Shown here: positions 46,132-57,023 of the stretch, in pieces
How positions within the stretch are numbered: position 1 is the stretch's first letter
Layout of the letters: each line of letters starts with the position of its first letter
Assembly: GCA_029689965.1 (NCBI GenBank)
Contig: CP121450.1
Coordinates: forward strand, 1,984,001 to 2,048,000
DNA: 64,000 bases
Source: Curtobacterium flaccumfaciens
Lineage (GTDB): Bacteria > Actinomycetota > Actinomycetes > Actinomycetales > Microbacteriaceae
Direction of reading: 5' to 3'
Made by a program: the position numbers and the translations under genes
Notes under the pieces: generated by a model
What the model was told of the DNA's origin: nothing
The model's database searches: none
The model's input: only the letters and a program-made list of their open reading frames with translations

Positions 46132-47184
46132 TCAGCGCCGGGAAGCGGGTCGCGCCGCGGCGCAGTCGAGCGCCAGGAGCAGTTCTCCGCTCCCGACAGC
46201 GGGGGTCGGCACGACGGTCGAGCCGAGAACTGCGACTCGATTGTCGGTAGGCAGATCGCGCAGCGTGATCGCAACTTCCCCGCAGTACCTCCCCGCCGCG
46301 GGCAACTGCACGGTCACCGACCCCGCCGGCCTCGGCTGCCCACCCACCTCGGGCAGCGGCAACCCCGCGAACCGCTCCCGCGAGTGCTCCAGCCGGATCA
46401 TCGCCTCGGCAGCATCGGGACGGTTCCGATCGGGAACCGCCAGCGCCTCGATCACCGCCGGGTGTACGCCCGGCGCCGCGGTCCCGTCGAGCACGACGAC
46501 GTCATCCCGGACGAACGACCCCAGCCGCCCACGAATGATCCGTCAGCGCCGGATCCCCGGCGTACACGTCGTCCACACCAGCGTCGACGAGCGCCAGCGC
46601 CTGGAACAGCGGCGGCATGGTTCGGTGCTCCTCGACGGTCGGCAACCCCTCGCCGAGCGGCCCACGCAGCACATTGTCGCCCGCGATGAACGCCCCGACT
46701 CGCCACCCGAACGAACGGGCAACCTCGACCGAAGAAGCGACGGACGCCAACGCCAGCCCGGTCCACTCCCGCGGGTAGAAGTTGTGGATCAGCTCGACGT
46801 CCAGGTCGGCGAAAGGAGCCAGGTCGGCGGCCCGCAGCGTGCTTGCGTTGAGCGCGATCGGCAGCACCGAGGCGATCGAGCTGATCTCGGGTTCCGAGAA
46901 CCCGAAGTCGATTCGGACCCGCGCCACCCCGATCGACCGGAGGAACTCCCACGGCGAATCGCCGAGCAGTAGAGCCGTGTTGGGGAGACGTCGGCAACGA
47001 CCGCCAAGCCCGAAGCGGTGGCGTCCGACACGATCGCGGTCGCCGCAGCTCGGGCACCTGAAGGTGAGTCTTCCGGAATGTGCAACGAGGTGAACGCGAG
47101 CGTCGCACCTGCCTCCGCCGCGGCCGAGAACGTCGAACACGCCAGCGGTGCATGCGACAAGTACGCGCTCGCGCCCAACCGCAT
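46132..47184 (-). CDS. mupG: 6-phospho-N-acetylmuramidase MupG (DUF871)
   Basis: About 350 residues. MupG hydrolyses MurNAc 6-phosphate-GlcNAc to its two sugars in the cytoplasm. Seen are MRLGASAYLSHAPLACSTFS (the DUF871 N-terminus), LAFTSLHIPEDS, SPWEFLRSIGVARVRIDFGF, LNASTLRAADLAPFADLDVE, IHNFYPREWTGLALASV, and GLPTVEEHRTMPPLFQAL. The C-terminal domain ends with VVPTPAVGSGELLLALDCAA. Frame breaks near 46985 and 46515 divide it. It is the last gene of the MurNAc salvage operon and overlaps the murP stop (TGATG). Context and motifs agree. Confidence 0.88.
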
Positions 47185-48691
47185 CAGTGGGCAGCCCCGA
47201 CGGAATCGACGGGCGTGACCTCGACGTCGAGCGGCGCCGCGGGAGCAACCGGGTCACCGGGCGACGCTGTCGACTGCGCCTCGAGGTCCGCCTTCACCGA
47301 CGCGGACACCCCGAACAGCAGCGTCGCCACGAACCCGACGACGTACGCCGCGACGAGCCCCGACCCGTACCCGAGCAGTGCCCACCCGTAGCCGGACGAC
47401 CCGTTCAGCAGCGGGATGAGCGACAGGTCGGACGCTCCGATGGCGATCGCCCCGACGGAGTGCCCGAGCTGGTCGAACAGCCCGACGACCCCGCCGCCGA
47501 ACGCACCACCGATGCAGGCGGTGATGAACGGGCGGCCGAGGGGGAGCGTCACGCCGTAGATGAGCGGCTCGCCGACGCCGAGGAATCCGGCGGGCAGTGC
47601 ACCGCGGATCGTGCGGGAGAGGGCCTCGTTGCGACGGAACCGCATCCACAGCGCGATCGCGGCACCGATCTGCCCCGCCCCGCCCATCGCCAGCACGGGC
47701 AGCAACACGGTCCACCCCGTCTGGTCGATCAGCGTGGTGTGGATCGGCGTGAGCGCCTGGTGCATACCGGTCATCACGAGCGGCAGGAAGAACCCACCGA
47801 GGATGAACCCGGCGAACGCCCCACCGTTCGCGAGGAGCCAGGTGGCCGCGGTGCCGATCGCGACGGAGACGACTCCGGCGACGGACATCAGGACGCCCAG
47901 GGTGATCGAGCCGGCGACGAGCACGGTGACGGTCGGCACGACGATGAGCGCGATGACGTCCGGCGTCACCTTCCGCATGAAGCGTTCGACGTACGCGGCG
48001 AGGATGCCGCCGGCCATCGCGCCGAGGACACCGCCTGTCCGGGTGCCAGGGTCTCGCCGAACACGGTGACGTTCGCAACGCCGGCCGCGACGATGATGCC
48101 GCCGACCGCTCCGCCGAGGATGGGCGTGCCGCCGAACTCCTTCGCGGCGTTCATTCCGACGAACACGGCGAGCAGCGACAGGAAGCCGCTGGAGAGCACG
48201 GCGAGGAACGGCGTGATGCTCGGCAGCCAGCCGAGGTTCGTCAGGATGCCGTTGATGCCGGCGATGAGACCACAGGCGATCAGCGCGGGGATGAGCGGGA
48301 TGAAGATCGCCGAGATGCGACGGATGGCGCGCATGGTCCGCCCGTCGGAACGGGACCGAGCGGACGCCTTCATCGCGGCACCGCGCGCCGCGAGCTCCTC
48401 GGGCGACACCGACGAAAGCGCACCAGCAGGAGCGGCCGGACCCGAACGCAGAGCCTCCAGGTCGACCGCGACTCGGTCGACGAGACCCGGCCCGAGCACG
48501 ATCTGCAGGTTCGACCCGGCGGCGATCGCGGCCATGACGCCGTCGGTGGCCTGGAGCGCCGGCAGGTCGACGGAGTCAGGGGAACCGACCTCGACCCGCA
48601 GTCGGGTCATGCAGTTCTCGACGTCGGCGATGTTCGAGGATCCGCCGACGGTGTCGAGGATCCGTTGTGCGAGTTGCTGTGCATCGGTCAT
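47184..48691 (-). CDS. murP: N-acetylmuramic acid-specific PTS transporter EIIBC
   Basis: About 502 residues. The EIIB domain shows the phosphorylatable cysteine in SSNIADVENCMTRLRVEV. The EIIC domain has eight or more membrane segments, such as ISAIFIPLIPALIACGLIAG and SGFLSLLAVFVGMNAAKEFG, with AGFLGVGEPLIYGVTLPLGR, the GxxEP sugar-site motif. No EIIA domain is present, so EIIA must come from elsewhere, as is usual for MurP. A frame break lies near 48030 in the loop CXGGxxGA region. It is flanked by murQ and mupG, which fixes the sugar specificity better than sequence alone. Confidence 0.88.
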
Positions 48692-48738
48692 TGATGGTGC
48701 TCCTCGGGGAAAGGAATCGGGTTTGCAGGGGAAGGGAG

Positions 48739-49661
48739 TCAGAGCACGGCTCTCAGGGAGCCGCCAGCGGCGTCCAGGCGGGCCCGGACGTCAGAGGCGG
48801 ACGCCCCGGTGAGGATCACCGCGATGGCGGTCTTCACCTCGCCGTCGGCGTCGGCGAGAGCAGCGGTCACAACGGAGTCGGCGGCACCGGTGACGTCCTG
48901 CACGAGCGAGAACGCCCGCGCCACGAGCTTCGCGTTCGTCGCGCGCACGTCGACCATCCGGTTGCCGTACGTCTTGTTGCTGCGCACCATGGCCAGCGTG
49001 GTGAGCATGTTGAGCACGAGCTTCTGCGCGGTCCCCGCCTTCAGGCGGGTGGACCCGGCGATGAACTCGGACCGACGACGACGTCGATGGCGATGTCCGC
49101 CTCCCGCCCCGCGGCCGAGTCGGCGTTGCACGCGACGGAGACCGACAGGGCGGACCTGCGCCGCGCCTCCAGGATGGCTGCGACCACGTAGGGCGTCCTG
49201 CCGGACGCGCTGATCCCGACGACCACGTCGTCGGCCGTCAGGCCGAGCGCGTCGAGGTCGCGGACGGCGGCTTCCTCGTCGTCCTCGGCGCCCTCGACGG
49301 CGGTGGTGAGCGCGACCTGGCCGCCGGCGATCAGGCCGACCACCTGCGAGGGGTCGGTGCCGAAGGTGGGTGGGCACTCGCTGGCGTCGAGGACGCCGAG
49401 CCGGCCCGGCGTGCCGGCGCCGACGTAGACGAGTCTGCCGCCGCGTGCGAAGGCGGCTGCGATCTGGTCGGCGGCGAGCGCGATGGCCGGGAGGCACGGC
49501 TCCAGTGCCGCAGGCACGCTGCGGTCGAGCGCGTTCATGCGCTGGGCAGCCTCGAGGGTGGAGACCAGGTCGATGTCGTCCAGGCTCGGGTCGGTCATCT
49601 CGGTGGTGAGGCCCGCGAGTTCGTCGCGCAGGTCGTCGTGGTGCAGCTGGTCGTGGTGCAT
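48739..49661 (-). CDS. murQ: N-acetylmuramic acid 6-phosphate etherase
   Basis: About 308 residues; an SIS-fold lyase that removes D-lactate from MurNAc 6-phosphate to give GlcNAc 6-phosphate. Key segments are GRLVYVGAGTPGRLGVLDAS followed by ECPPTFGTDP, VVVGISASGRTPYVVAAILE, and EFIAGSTRLKAGTAQKLVLN, which are the family signatures. The N-terminal line breaks near 49071 (GGACCGACGA) before the last of these. The 47-bp gap to murP and 10-bp gap after murR indicate one operon. Confidence 0.93.
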
Positions 49662-49671
49662 GGTGCTCGAT

Positions 49672-50576
49672 TCAGGAACGGTGGTGCGTGCGGACCGCGT
49701 GGCGGCTGCGGGCGAGGAGCGGGCGGGAGCGTTCGTCGGTGCGCTGGGCGACGACGATGAACAGGGCGTCGACGATGGCGAGCTGGCTCATCCGGCTGCC
49801 CATCGCGGCGGGGCGGAGGTCGCTCTCGGCGCCGGCGACCCCGAGGAGGACGTGGTCGGTGTGGTGGACGAGCGGCGAGGTCGCGTGGCCGGTGATGGAG
49901 ACGACGGTGGCACGGTTCTCGTGGGCGAGCGCGGCGACTTCGAGCGCCTCGGTCGTCGTGCCGGAGTGGCTCGTGATCACGAGGACGTCCTCGGGGCCGA
50001 GGACGCTCGCGAGGGTGAGGGCGTTGTGCGGGTCGTCGGCGATCGAGCTCGCGATGCCGATGCGCTCGAGCTTGAGGTGCAGGTCACGAGCGACGATGCC
50101 GCTCGCGCCGACGCCGTACAGGACCACCCGGCGGGCGTCGCTGATGCGGACGGCGGCGGCCTCGAGGGCGTGCGGGTCGAGGGTCGCGCGGGTGTCGCTC
50201 ATCACGGCGCGGACGTCCTCGGTGACCTTCGCGATCACGGTGGCGACGTCGTCGTCGACACTCACGCCGGCGTGGATCTCCGTCTCGTGCCGCTCGTGGA
50301 TGCCCCGCTCGACGGCTCGGGTCATGCTGCGCTGGAGTGCGGCGAAGTTCGCGAACCCGAGGTGCTGCGCGAAGCGGGAGACCGTGGCGGGGAGACTCCG
50401 GCGCGTCCGGCGAGCTCGGCGGCCCTCGTCGTCGCTGCCATCGCGGGCTCGTCGAGGACGGCGTCGGCAATGGCGCGCATGCTCGTCGGCATGGTGCGGA
50501 ACTGGGTCCGGACGAGCGCGAACGCGTCGGCACGGTCGGTGCGATCCGTCCGGTCGGTGATCGTCACGCGCTCCAT
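49672..50576 (-). CDS. murR: RpiR-family regulator of the MurNAc operon
   Basis: About 302 residues. The N-terminal RpiR helix-turn-helix has RTMPTSMRAIADAVLDEPAM and AELAGRAGVSPATVSRFAQH (joined by restoring one C at about 50395). The SIS domain has RRVVLYGVGASGIVARDLHL and VLVITSHSGTTTEALEVAAL. In other bacteria MurR binds MurNAc 6-phosphate and represses the murQP genes. First gene of the operon, so probably autoregulated. The symbol is given by context. Confidence 0.87.
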
Positions 50577-50585
50577 AAAAGCGCA

Positions 50586-50612
50586 TTGCAGGATGAGTTG
50601 CTAGTGCTGCAA
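50586..50612 (-). promoter_or_regulatory. Candidate MurR operator
   Basis: TTGCAG at 50586-50591 and CTGCAA at 50607-50612 form an inverted repeat with 15 bases between, 10 bp upstream of the murR start. The position suits an operator for the first operon gene; the binding role is inferred. Confidence 0.45.
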
Positions 50613-50670
50613 GATACTTTCGGCCGCGGTCTTCGGCGGTCCTGTCAGGGGTGTCCGGCAGCCTCGCCGC

Positions 50671-51708
50671 ATGACAGACCTGCTGGTTGGCGGCTGGTAC
50701 GCCGTGTTCGCTTCCGTGACCTGGATCGCCCCACTCTGCCTGATGGTGTGGGCGATCTGGTTGTACGTCTTGTTCCTCAGCCAGGGCCCTCGGCGTGGAA
50801 CGTTGCTGCTCAGCCGGTCGGAGCGTCGACGGCTCGGCCCCGAGCCGCGGGCGGAGCGGTCGTCGCATCGGGCCTGGACGCGCTTGCGGGCGAAGCACCT
50901 ACGTACAGCCCGGGCAGTAGAACGTTCGCACGCCGCGTTGTTCATCGCGCCACTATGGTTCGGAACCTTCTGCGGCCTCAGCTGCCTCGCGCTCGCCGGC
51001 TTCTTTGCGTGGTCATCGATCGTGGACGAAAGCGCACGGGGTGCCGGTGGGCTCTCGATGGCGCTCGGGTTCGTCGCAGCGGTGCCGTCCCTCGCGACCG
51101 TGCTCCTCCGTCGTCGCATGTGGATGTGGCGCGCTCGCACCGAATGGCAGGTGGTCCTGCTCTGCGATCGTCTCGTCTCCGATGCCGAGGCGGAGATCGA
51201 CCAGGACTTCGTCGCTCGCCGGACCGGGCGGGTGCTCTCCGCACTGGCCCGACGTCTTCCGGCTGGACATGGCAGCGTGACCCTCGAGGAACGTCGTCGG
51301 TGGGCGTCTGCTCTCCGGCCGACGGTTGCGATGCGCGCGGAGCTGGTCACGGCGGACCGCACCGAGACGCGGCGGTGGGACGGGTGGGTCGCGTCGTGGA
51401 CGGACTTGGTGGCGCAGTCGTTCGATCCCAGCATCGTCGGGCGCCGTTTTCCGGAGGATCAGCCGATCGACGGGATCGAGCGGCGCGATGTCGACTCGCA
51501 GGGTTTCACTTGGCTCATCGTCATCTGCTGCCTCTTCGCCACCTTCGGCCTGGTGCTGACCGCGTTCGCCGATGGGACGCTCGATCTCGCGTCGGTGTGG
51601 ACATGGTGGGATTCGGCGGCCGGCCGTTCGACGACGGCGATCTCGGGTATCGGAGGGGTACTGGGCATATTGGCGTTCTTCCGGCACCGGTCCCGGGCTG
51701 CGAGCTAG
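50671..51708 (+). CDS. Integral membrane protein of unknown function
   Basis: Three hundred and forty-five residues, frame intact. Four membrane segments: WIAPLCLMVWAIWLYVLFLS, ALFIAPLWFGTFCGLSCLAL and SMALGFVAAVPSLATVLL in the first third, then WLIVICCLFATFGLVLTAFA near the end. A cytoplasmic part of about 150 residues lies between them (RTEWQVVLLCDRLVSDAEAE, TDLVAQSFDPSIVGRRFPED). I do not recognise a family. The gene is divergent from murR, 94 bp apart, but its role need not be linked. Confidence 0.75.
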   Translation: MTDLLVGGWYAVFASVTWIAPLCLMVWAIWLYVLFLSQGPRRGTLLLSRSERRRLGPEPRAERSSHRAWTRLRAKHLRTARAVERSHAALFIAPLWFGTFCGLSCLALAGFFAWSSIVDESARGAGGLSMALGFVAAVPSLATVLLRRRMWMWRARTEWQVVLLCDRLVSDAEAEIDQDFVARRTGRVLSALARRLPAGHGSVTLEERRRWASALRPTVAMRAELVTADRTETRRWDGWVASWTDLVAQSFDPSIVGRRFPEDQPIDGIERRDVDSQGFTWLIVICCLFATFGLVLTAFADGTLDLASVWTWWDSAAGRSTTAISGIGGVLGILAFFRHRSRAAS

Positions 51709-51752
51709 CAAGCCAGCGAGCGGGCCCGCCGGGCCGCTGATCGGGGCCTGGA

Positions 51753-52358
51753 TCAGGCTCGTGGCTCCGGGAGCAGCCGGGCGATCGTCCCTTGCAGCAC
51801 GAGGAGCAGCACCCAGTACAGCCCGACTGACGGGAACACCAGGGCCAGCACGAGCGCGAGGGCGAGCAGTCCCACAGCGATCGGGCCCTTGCGCCAGTCC
51901 CCGAGCGGAGCGGACAGCAGCTCCGGGGATCGCCGGAGCTCCCGATCGATGGCGGTGAGCGCGAGGCTCGTGATGACCATGCTCCCGAGGTACAGCGCGT
52001 ACGCCACGCGGTCGCCGTCCTCGCCGCTGTCGAGCAGGTTCGCCGCGAACGGCAGGAACACGATGCTCAGGAGCCAAACGAAGTTCAGCCGCATCACGCG
52101 CGGGTTGTAGGAGCGGACGTGCTCGAACACCTGGTGGTGCAGCGTCCAGAACCGTGCGATCACCCAGAAGGTGACGAGGAACTCGATGATCGACGGCCAG
52201 TGCTCCCGGACGAGGTCGCCCGCGCCCTCGCCGCGGGTGAGCTCGCCGGCCAGGTCGACCAGCGGCAGGACGAGGAGCGTGATCGCGATGGCGACGGTCG
52301 CGTCGGAGAAGTTCACGAGGCGGTCGAGGCCGCGTTCGGTCCGTGCCTGCTCGGTCAT
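51753..52358 (-). CDS. TMEM175-family membrane protein (potential potassium channel)
   Basis: Two hundred and one residues. The N-terminal motif RLVNFSDATVAIAITLLVLP is the R/K...FSDxxxAIxxTLL signature of helix 1 in TMEM175 (DUF1211) proteins, which are potassium channels in bacteria and in lysosomes. Further membrane segments include IIEFLVTFWVIARFWTLHHQ, LNFVWLLSIVFLPFAANLL, and AVGLLALALVLALVFPSVGL. Frame intact. It converges with the upstream membrane-protein gene. Function from family only. Confidence 0.85.
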   Translation of the reverse strand: MTEQARTERGLDRLVNFSDATVAIAITLLVLPLVDLAGELTRGEGAGDLVREHWPSIIEFLVTFWVIARFWTLHHQVFEHVRSYNPRVMRLNFVWLLSIVFLPFAANLLDSGEDGDRVAYALYLGSMVITSLALTAIDRELRRSPELLSAPLGDWRKGPIAVGLLALALVLALVFPSVGLYWVLLLVLQGTIARLLPEPRA

Positions 52359-52496
52359 GGCCCGAGTCTAGGGATGCCGTGGCGGTTCACGCGGGTCACC
52401 GCGACGGCGGAGGCCTGGAGGCGCGACCCGCCTTGGCAGCGCGGCTGTCGGCGGCCGCCCCTAGGCTCGCAGGGCACCAGACGAGACGGGGAGCAC

Positions 52497-55400
52497 ATGC
52501 AGATCGGCACCGACGGGCACGTCCTGCTCAGCCCGAGCGACCTGTCCACGTGGGCCTCATGCGAGTGGGCGTTCCTCCGCCGGATGGACGCCAAGCTTGG
52601 CCGCGGCGAACCCCTCCCCGAGACGCACGACGACATGCTCGAGCGCACGGCCCGGCTCGGCGACCAGCACGAGCTGGACTACCTCGCAATCCTCAAGCGG
52701 ACGCGGGACGTGGTCGAGTTCGATCGCCCCGAACCCCCGCAGTACGCCGAGGCAGCCGAACAAGCGCGAAGCGCCATGCGCAACGGCGCCGACGTCCTGT
52801 ACCAGCCGACCTTCCACGCACCTCCGACCGCGGACGACGCGGGCTTCATCGGCTTCGCGGACTTCATCATCCGCAACGACCACGGCGAGTACGAGGTCTA
52901 CGACACCAAGCTCGCCCGACACGCCAAGATCAGCGCTCTCCTGCAGCTCGCCGCCTACGCCGAGCAGATGCAGGCGCACGGCATCCCCACCGGCGAACAG
53001 GTCCACCTCGTGCTCGGCGACCGGACCACCACCACGCACGACCTCGCCGACATCGCCCCCGTGTACCGAACGCAGCGCGCGGAGCTCAAGCGCGTGATCG
53101 CCGAGCGGCTCGCGGCGGACGAGCCACTGGAGTGGGGTGACCCGCGGTACTCGTCCTGCGGCCGGTGCGACGTCTGCAGCACGCAGGTCGAGCAGCACCG
53201 CGACCTGGTCCTCGTCGCGGGCATGCGCCTCGACCAGCGCACGAAGCTGATCCGCTCCGGGGTGCGGACGATCGACGACCTGGCGGACCGGACCACGGCC
53301 GTGCCGGGCATGTCGAACACGACGCGAGAGCGGCTGGTCCGGCAGGCGCGCCTCCAGGTCGACGGCCAGCACATCGGCGGACGCAAGCCGCCGTACGAGG
53401 TCCTGGACCCCCGAGCCCTCGACGCGATCCCCGCGCCGGACCCGGGCGACGTGTTCTTCGACTTCGAGGGCGACCCGCTGTACACCGAGGACGGCGTGCA
53501 CTGGGGCATCGACTACCTGTTCGGGCTGGTGGACGACCAGGCCGAGTTCACGGCGTTCTGGGCGCACACGCTCCGCGACGAGCGGCAGGCGTTGGTCGAC
53601 TTCCTCGCCTGGTTGCAGCAGCGGCGCGAGCAGTACCCCGGCATGCACATCTACCACTACGCGGCGTACGAGCGGACGCACCTGCTGTCGATCGCGGCTC
53701 GGCACGGCGTCGGCGAAGAGGCCGTCGACGACCTCCTGCGCGCGGGCGTCCTCGTCGACCTGTACCCGGTCGTGCGGAAGGCGCTCGTGGTCGGCAGCCG
53801 CAGCTACTCGATCAAGAAGCTTCGAGCCGCTGTACATGGGCGAGGATCTCCGGCTGAGCGACGTCACGAACGCCGCGGACAGCATCACCGCCTACGTCGA
53901 CGCGATCACCGAGATCCGCACGGGCGACGCGACCCGCGGGCAGCACATGCTCGACGAGGTCGCCGACTACAACGCCTACGACTGCCGTTCGACGCTGCGG
54001 TTGCGCGACTGGCTCCTGTCCCTGCGGACGCCCGCGCCGGTCACGCCCGAGCCGGACGAACTCCTCCCGCCGATCCCGGTCGACCGCGAACCGAACCCGG
54101 TGTACCTCGCGCTCGCCGCCGAACTCAAGGACGTCGACGCCCTCGACCGCACCCCAGACCAGACCGCCCTGGCGCTCGCCGCCGCTGCGATCGACTACCA
54201 CCGGCGCGAGGCGAAGACGTTCTGGCAGGACCACTTCGACCGCCTCCGGAACCCCGTGGACGATTGGGCCGACACCCGCGACGTCCTCGTCGTCGAGCGC
54301 GCTTCCGTCGAGCGCGACTGGGACACGCTGCCGCGTGCGCGGTCGCAGTCGCGTGAGATCCGGTTGTCGGGGACGCTCGCGCCCGGTTCGCGGCTCCGGC
54401 CTGGAGGCACGCCCCACCTCGTCTACGACGACCCGCTCCCGCCATCGGTCGTCTCCCGGGCCCCGGGTCGAAGGGCGCGTCGACCCGCGCGGTCGTCGTG
54501 GACGTCAACGACGACGGCGATGCCGTCGAGGTCCTGGTGAAGGAGAACCTGCCGGTCGGCGGGTCGCCGCACGGAGACCTGCCGGTCGCCATCGCACCGG
54601 CGGCACCGCCCCGCGCGAAGCCCCAGCCCGAGGCGATCGCCGAGTGGGGTCAATCCGTACTCGACGCACTGCCGTCGATGCTGCCCGACCCGGCGTTCGA
54701 CCTGCTCCGCCGGGTTCCGCCGCGCGGGCCGATCGTCCCCGTGCAGGGCGACGACACCGTGTCCGCGGTGGTCGCCACGCTGCTCGGTCTCGACCGGTCG
54801 TACCTCGCGATCCAGGGCCCTCCCGGCACCGGCAAGACCTACGTCGGGTCGAACGTCGTCGCGCGGCTCGTCCGCGAGTACGGCTGGCGCGTCGGCGTCG
54901 TCGGGCAGTCGCACGCCACCTCGGAGAACTTCCTGGCCTCGGTGGTGCGGGCGGGCGTGCCGGTAGACCGCGTCGTGAAGGTGCCCGAGCCGGTGCCGAC
55001 CCGGAGGACGTCGAGGCTGCCGCGTGGACGCCCGTGAAGAACGGCGCCGCGATCGCCGCGTTCCTCTCGTCGTGCGAGGCCTCGGGTACCGGCGGCGTCG
55101 TGGGCGGCACCGCGTGGACCTTCGCGAACGAGGCGACGATCGCCCGCGGTTCCCTCGACCTGCTCGTCGTCGACGAGGCCGGACAGTTCTCGCTCGCGCC
55201 GACGATCGCCTCCTCGGTCGCCGCGACCCGCCTGCTCCTGCTCGGCGACCCGCAGCAGCTGCCCCAGGTGTCGCAGGGGTCGCACCCCGAACCCGTCGAC
55301 CAGTCGGCGCTCGGCTGGCTCACGGACGAGGCGCACGTGTTGCCGTCCGAGTTCGGCTACTTCCTGGCGCGTACCCGGCGCATGGAGCCGGCACTGACGG

Positions 55401-55957
55401 CCTCGGTCTCGGCCCTGTCCTACGACGGGCAGCTCACCTCGATGGTCTCCGGCCGGCACCTCGACGACATCGACCCGGGCGTGCATCCCGTGCCGGTCGT
55501 GCACTCCGGGAACACGACGTCCTCGGTGGAGGAAGCCCATCGGGTCGTGGCGCTCGCGCAGGACGTGGTCGGCCGGCGATGGGTGGACGGCGACGTCACC
55601 CGGACGCTGACCGACGAGGACGTCATCGTCGTCGCGCCCTACAACGCCCAGGGTGCCGCGATCCGCGACGCCCTGGACCGTGCCGGGCTCCGAGGCACCC
55701 AGGTCGGCACCGTCGACATCTTCCAGGGGCGCGAGGCCGTCGTGTCGATCGTGTCCCTGGCGGCGTCGAGCGCTGCCGACATCCCGCGAGGACTCGACTT
55801 CCTGCTCATGCCGAACCGCTTGAACGTGGCGCTGTCCCGGGCGAAGTGGGCGGCGTACCTCGTGTACTCGCCCGCGCTCACCACGGGGCTGCCACCGTCG
55901 ATCGCCGGGCTGTCCCTGCTGTCCCGCTTCATCGAGCTCGTCGAGCCGCGCCCCTAA
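52497..55957 (+). CDS. RecB-like nuclease / superfamily 1 helicase fusion (TM0106 type)
   Basis: About 1150 residues. N-terminal RecB-family nuclease: FIGFADFIIRNDHGEYEVYD followed by TKLARHAK, the D...(D/E)xK-type site, then SCGRCDVCSTQVEQHRDLVL, a cysteine cluster. A helix-hairpin-helix-like stretch follows (LIRSGVRTIDDLADRTTAV), and an RNase H-like part FFDFEGDPLYTEDGVHWGID. The helicase has Walker A IQGPPGTGKTYVGSNVVARL, motif II LDLLVVDEAGQFSLAPTIAS, LLLLGDPQQLPQVSQGSHPE, and the last motifs TVDIFQGREAVVSIVSL and PNRLNVALSRAKWAAYLVYS. Breaks lie near 53825, 54470 and 55005. It probably acts in DNA repair or processing; a Cas4-like role is not supported as there is no CRISPR in the window. 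Confidence 0.88.
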
Positions 55958-56013
55958 GCTGCTGACGCTGAACCGGCGGTCGCCGCGGGACGGCCGTGTT
56001 CCCTTTCACGTTT

Positions 56014-56059
56014 GATCGTTCCGGTTCACGAACTCCGTCGATCGCGAACCGCAACGGTC
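56014..56059. repeat. Imperfect copy of the GACCGTTCCGG palindrome
   Basis: GATCGTTCCGGTTC (56014-56027) and GAACCGCAACGGTC (56046-56059) pair except at two positions, with an 18-base loop, the same geometry as 31637-31682. It lies in the 217-bp gap after the helicase fusion gene and is a likely terminator. Confidence 0.65.
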
Positions 56060-56173
56060 AACCGCCGAACGGAACCGCCCCGTCCGCCGCGAACCCGATG
56101 CCGAACGCCGCGCGGCAGCAGTCCAGCAACCAACCGTGACGCCTGAACGAGGGCTCGTCGGACACCTGTCGCC

Positions 56174-57014
56174 GTGGGACGGTGGACGCATGGGGAGACA
56201 CGAGGGACCGCGCCGCTCACGCTGCGCGCCCGGAAGCCCGGCTACGCGGTCATGCGGGAGTGCCTGGCGATCCAGGCCGGCGCTCCGGCACGGTCCAGGT
56301 GGCAGCGGTTCTGGGGCCACGACCCGCTCCACCCGGACGCACGGTCGTGGTTCAAGGGCGCGATCGGCGAGCGGGAGGTCGCGAAGGCCCTCGAGTCGCT
56401 CGGTCCGGACTTCACCGTGCTCCACGCCGTCCCGATCGGGAAGCACGAGACCGACATCGACCACGTGGTCATCGGCCCGACCGGGTGTTCTCGATCAACA
56501 CGAAGAACCACTCGGGCAAGACGTCTGGGTCGGCGGGCGGACGCTCATGGTGAGCGGGCAGCGGACCCGGCACATGCACAGTGCCCTCACTGAGGGCGAG
56601 CGAGCAACCAGGCTGCTCTCGGCGGCGGCCGGTGGACCGATCCCGGTGCAGCCGATCCTCGTGGTGGCCGCGGCGAAGCTCCGGTTCGGTGACAAGGTAC
56701 CGGCGGTCGTGACCCTGCGGCCCCAGGAGATCGGGCAGTGGATCACGGAACTGCCGCGCGCGCACTCCGACGAAGCCGTGCGTTTCCTCTCGATGCTCGC
56801 CGAAGAGCGCGGCACCTGGCACGTCGACGCTGTCGTCATCAACGACACGCTCCGGCACGTCCACCGGTTCGAGCGTCTCGAGCGGGACCGGCAGCAGGCC
56901 GAAGCACGCCGCACCCTGATGCGGAAAGCGCGGGTGGTGGCAGTGCTCGCCGTCCCGGCGGGTGCCCTGCTCGGCTACTGGTGGGCAGCCGCGACCACTG
57001 CACTCGGCGCCTGA
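56174..57014 (+). CDS. NERD-domain protein with C-terminal membrane segment
   Basis: About 280 residues. The nuclease-related domain shows FKGAIGEREVAKALESLGPD, then IGKHETDIDHVVIGPTGVFS with INTKNH, the E...D...xK pattern of the family, which implies DNA cleavage. The C-terminus has one hydrophobic segment (VVAVLAVPAGALLGYWWAAA). Breaks near 56484 (one G short) and about 56520 divide the domain. The start is uncertain: GTG at 56174 fits the best frame. It ends 9 bp from the convergent GPP34 gene. Confidence 0.8.
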
Positions 57015-57023
57015 GTCAACGCC

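Noticed and set aside
52497-55957. Cas4-like nuclease of a CRISPR system
   Set aside because: The RecB-like domain is fused to a superfamily 1 helicase as in TM0106-type proteins, and no other CRISPR component is present.
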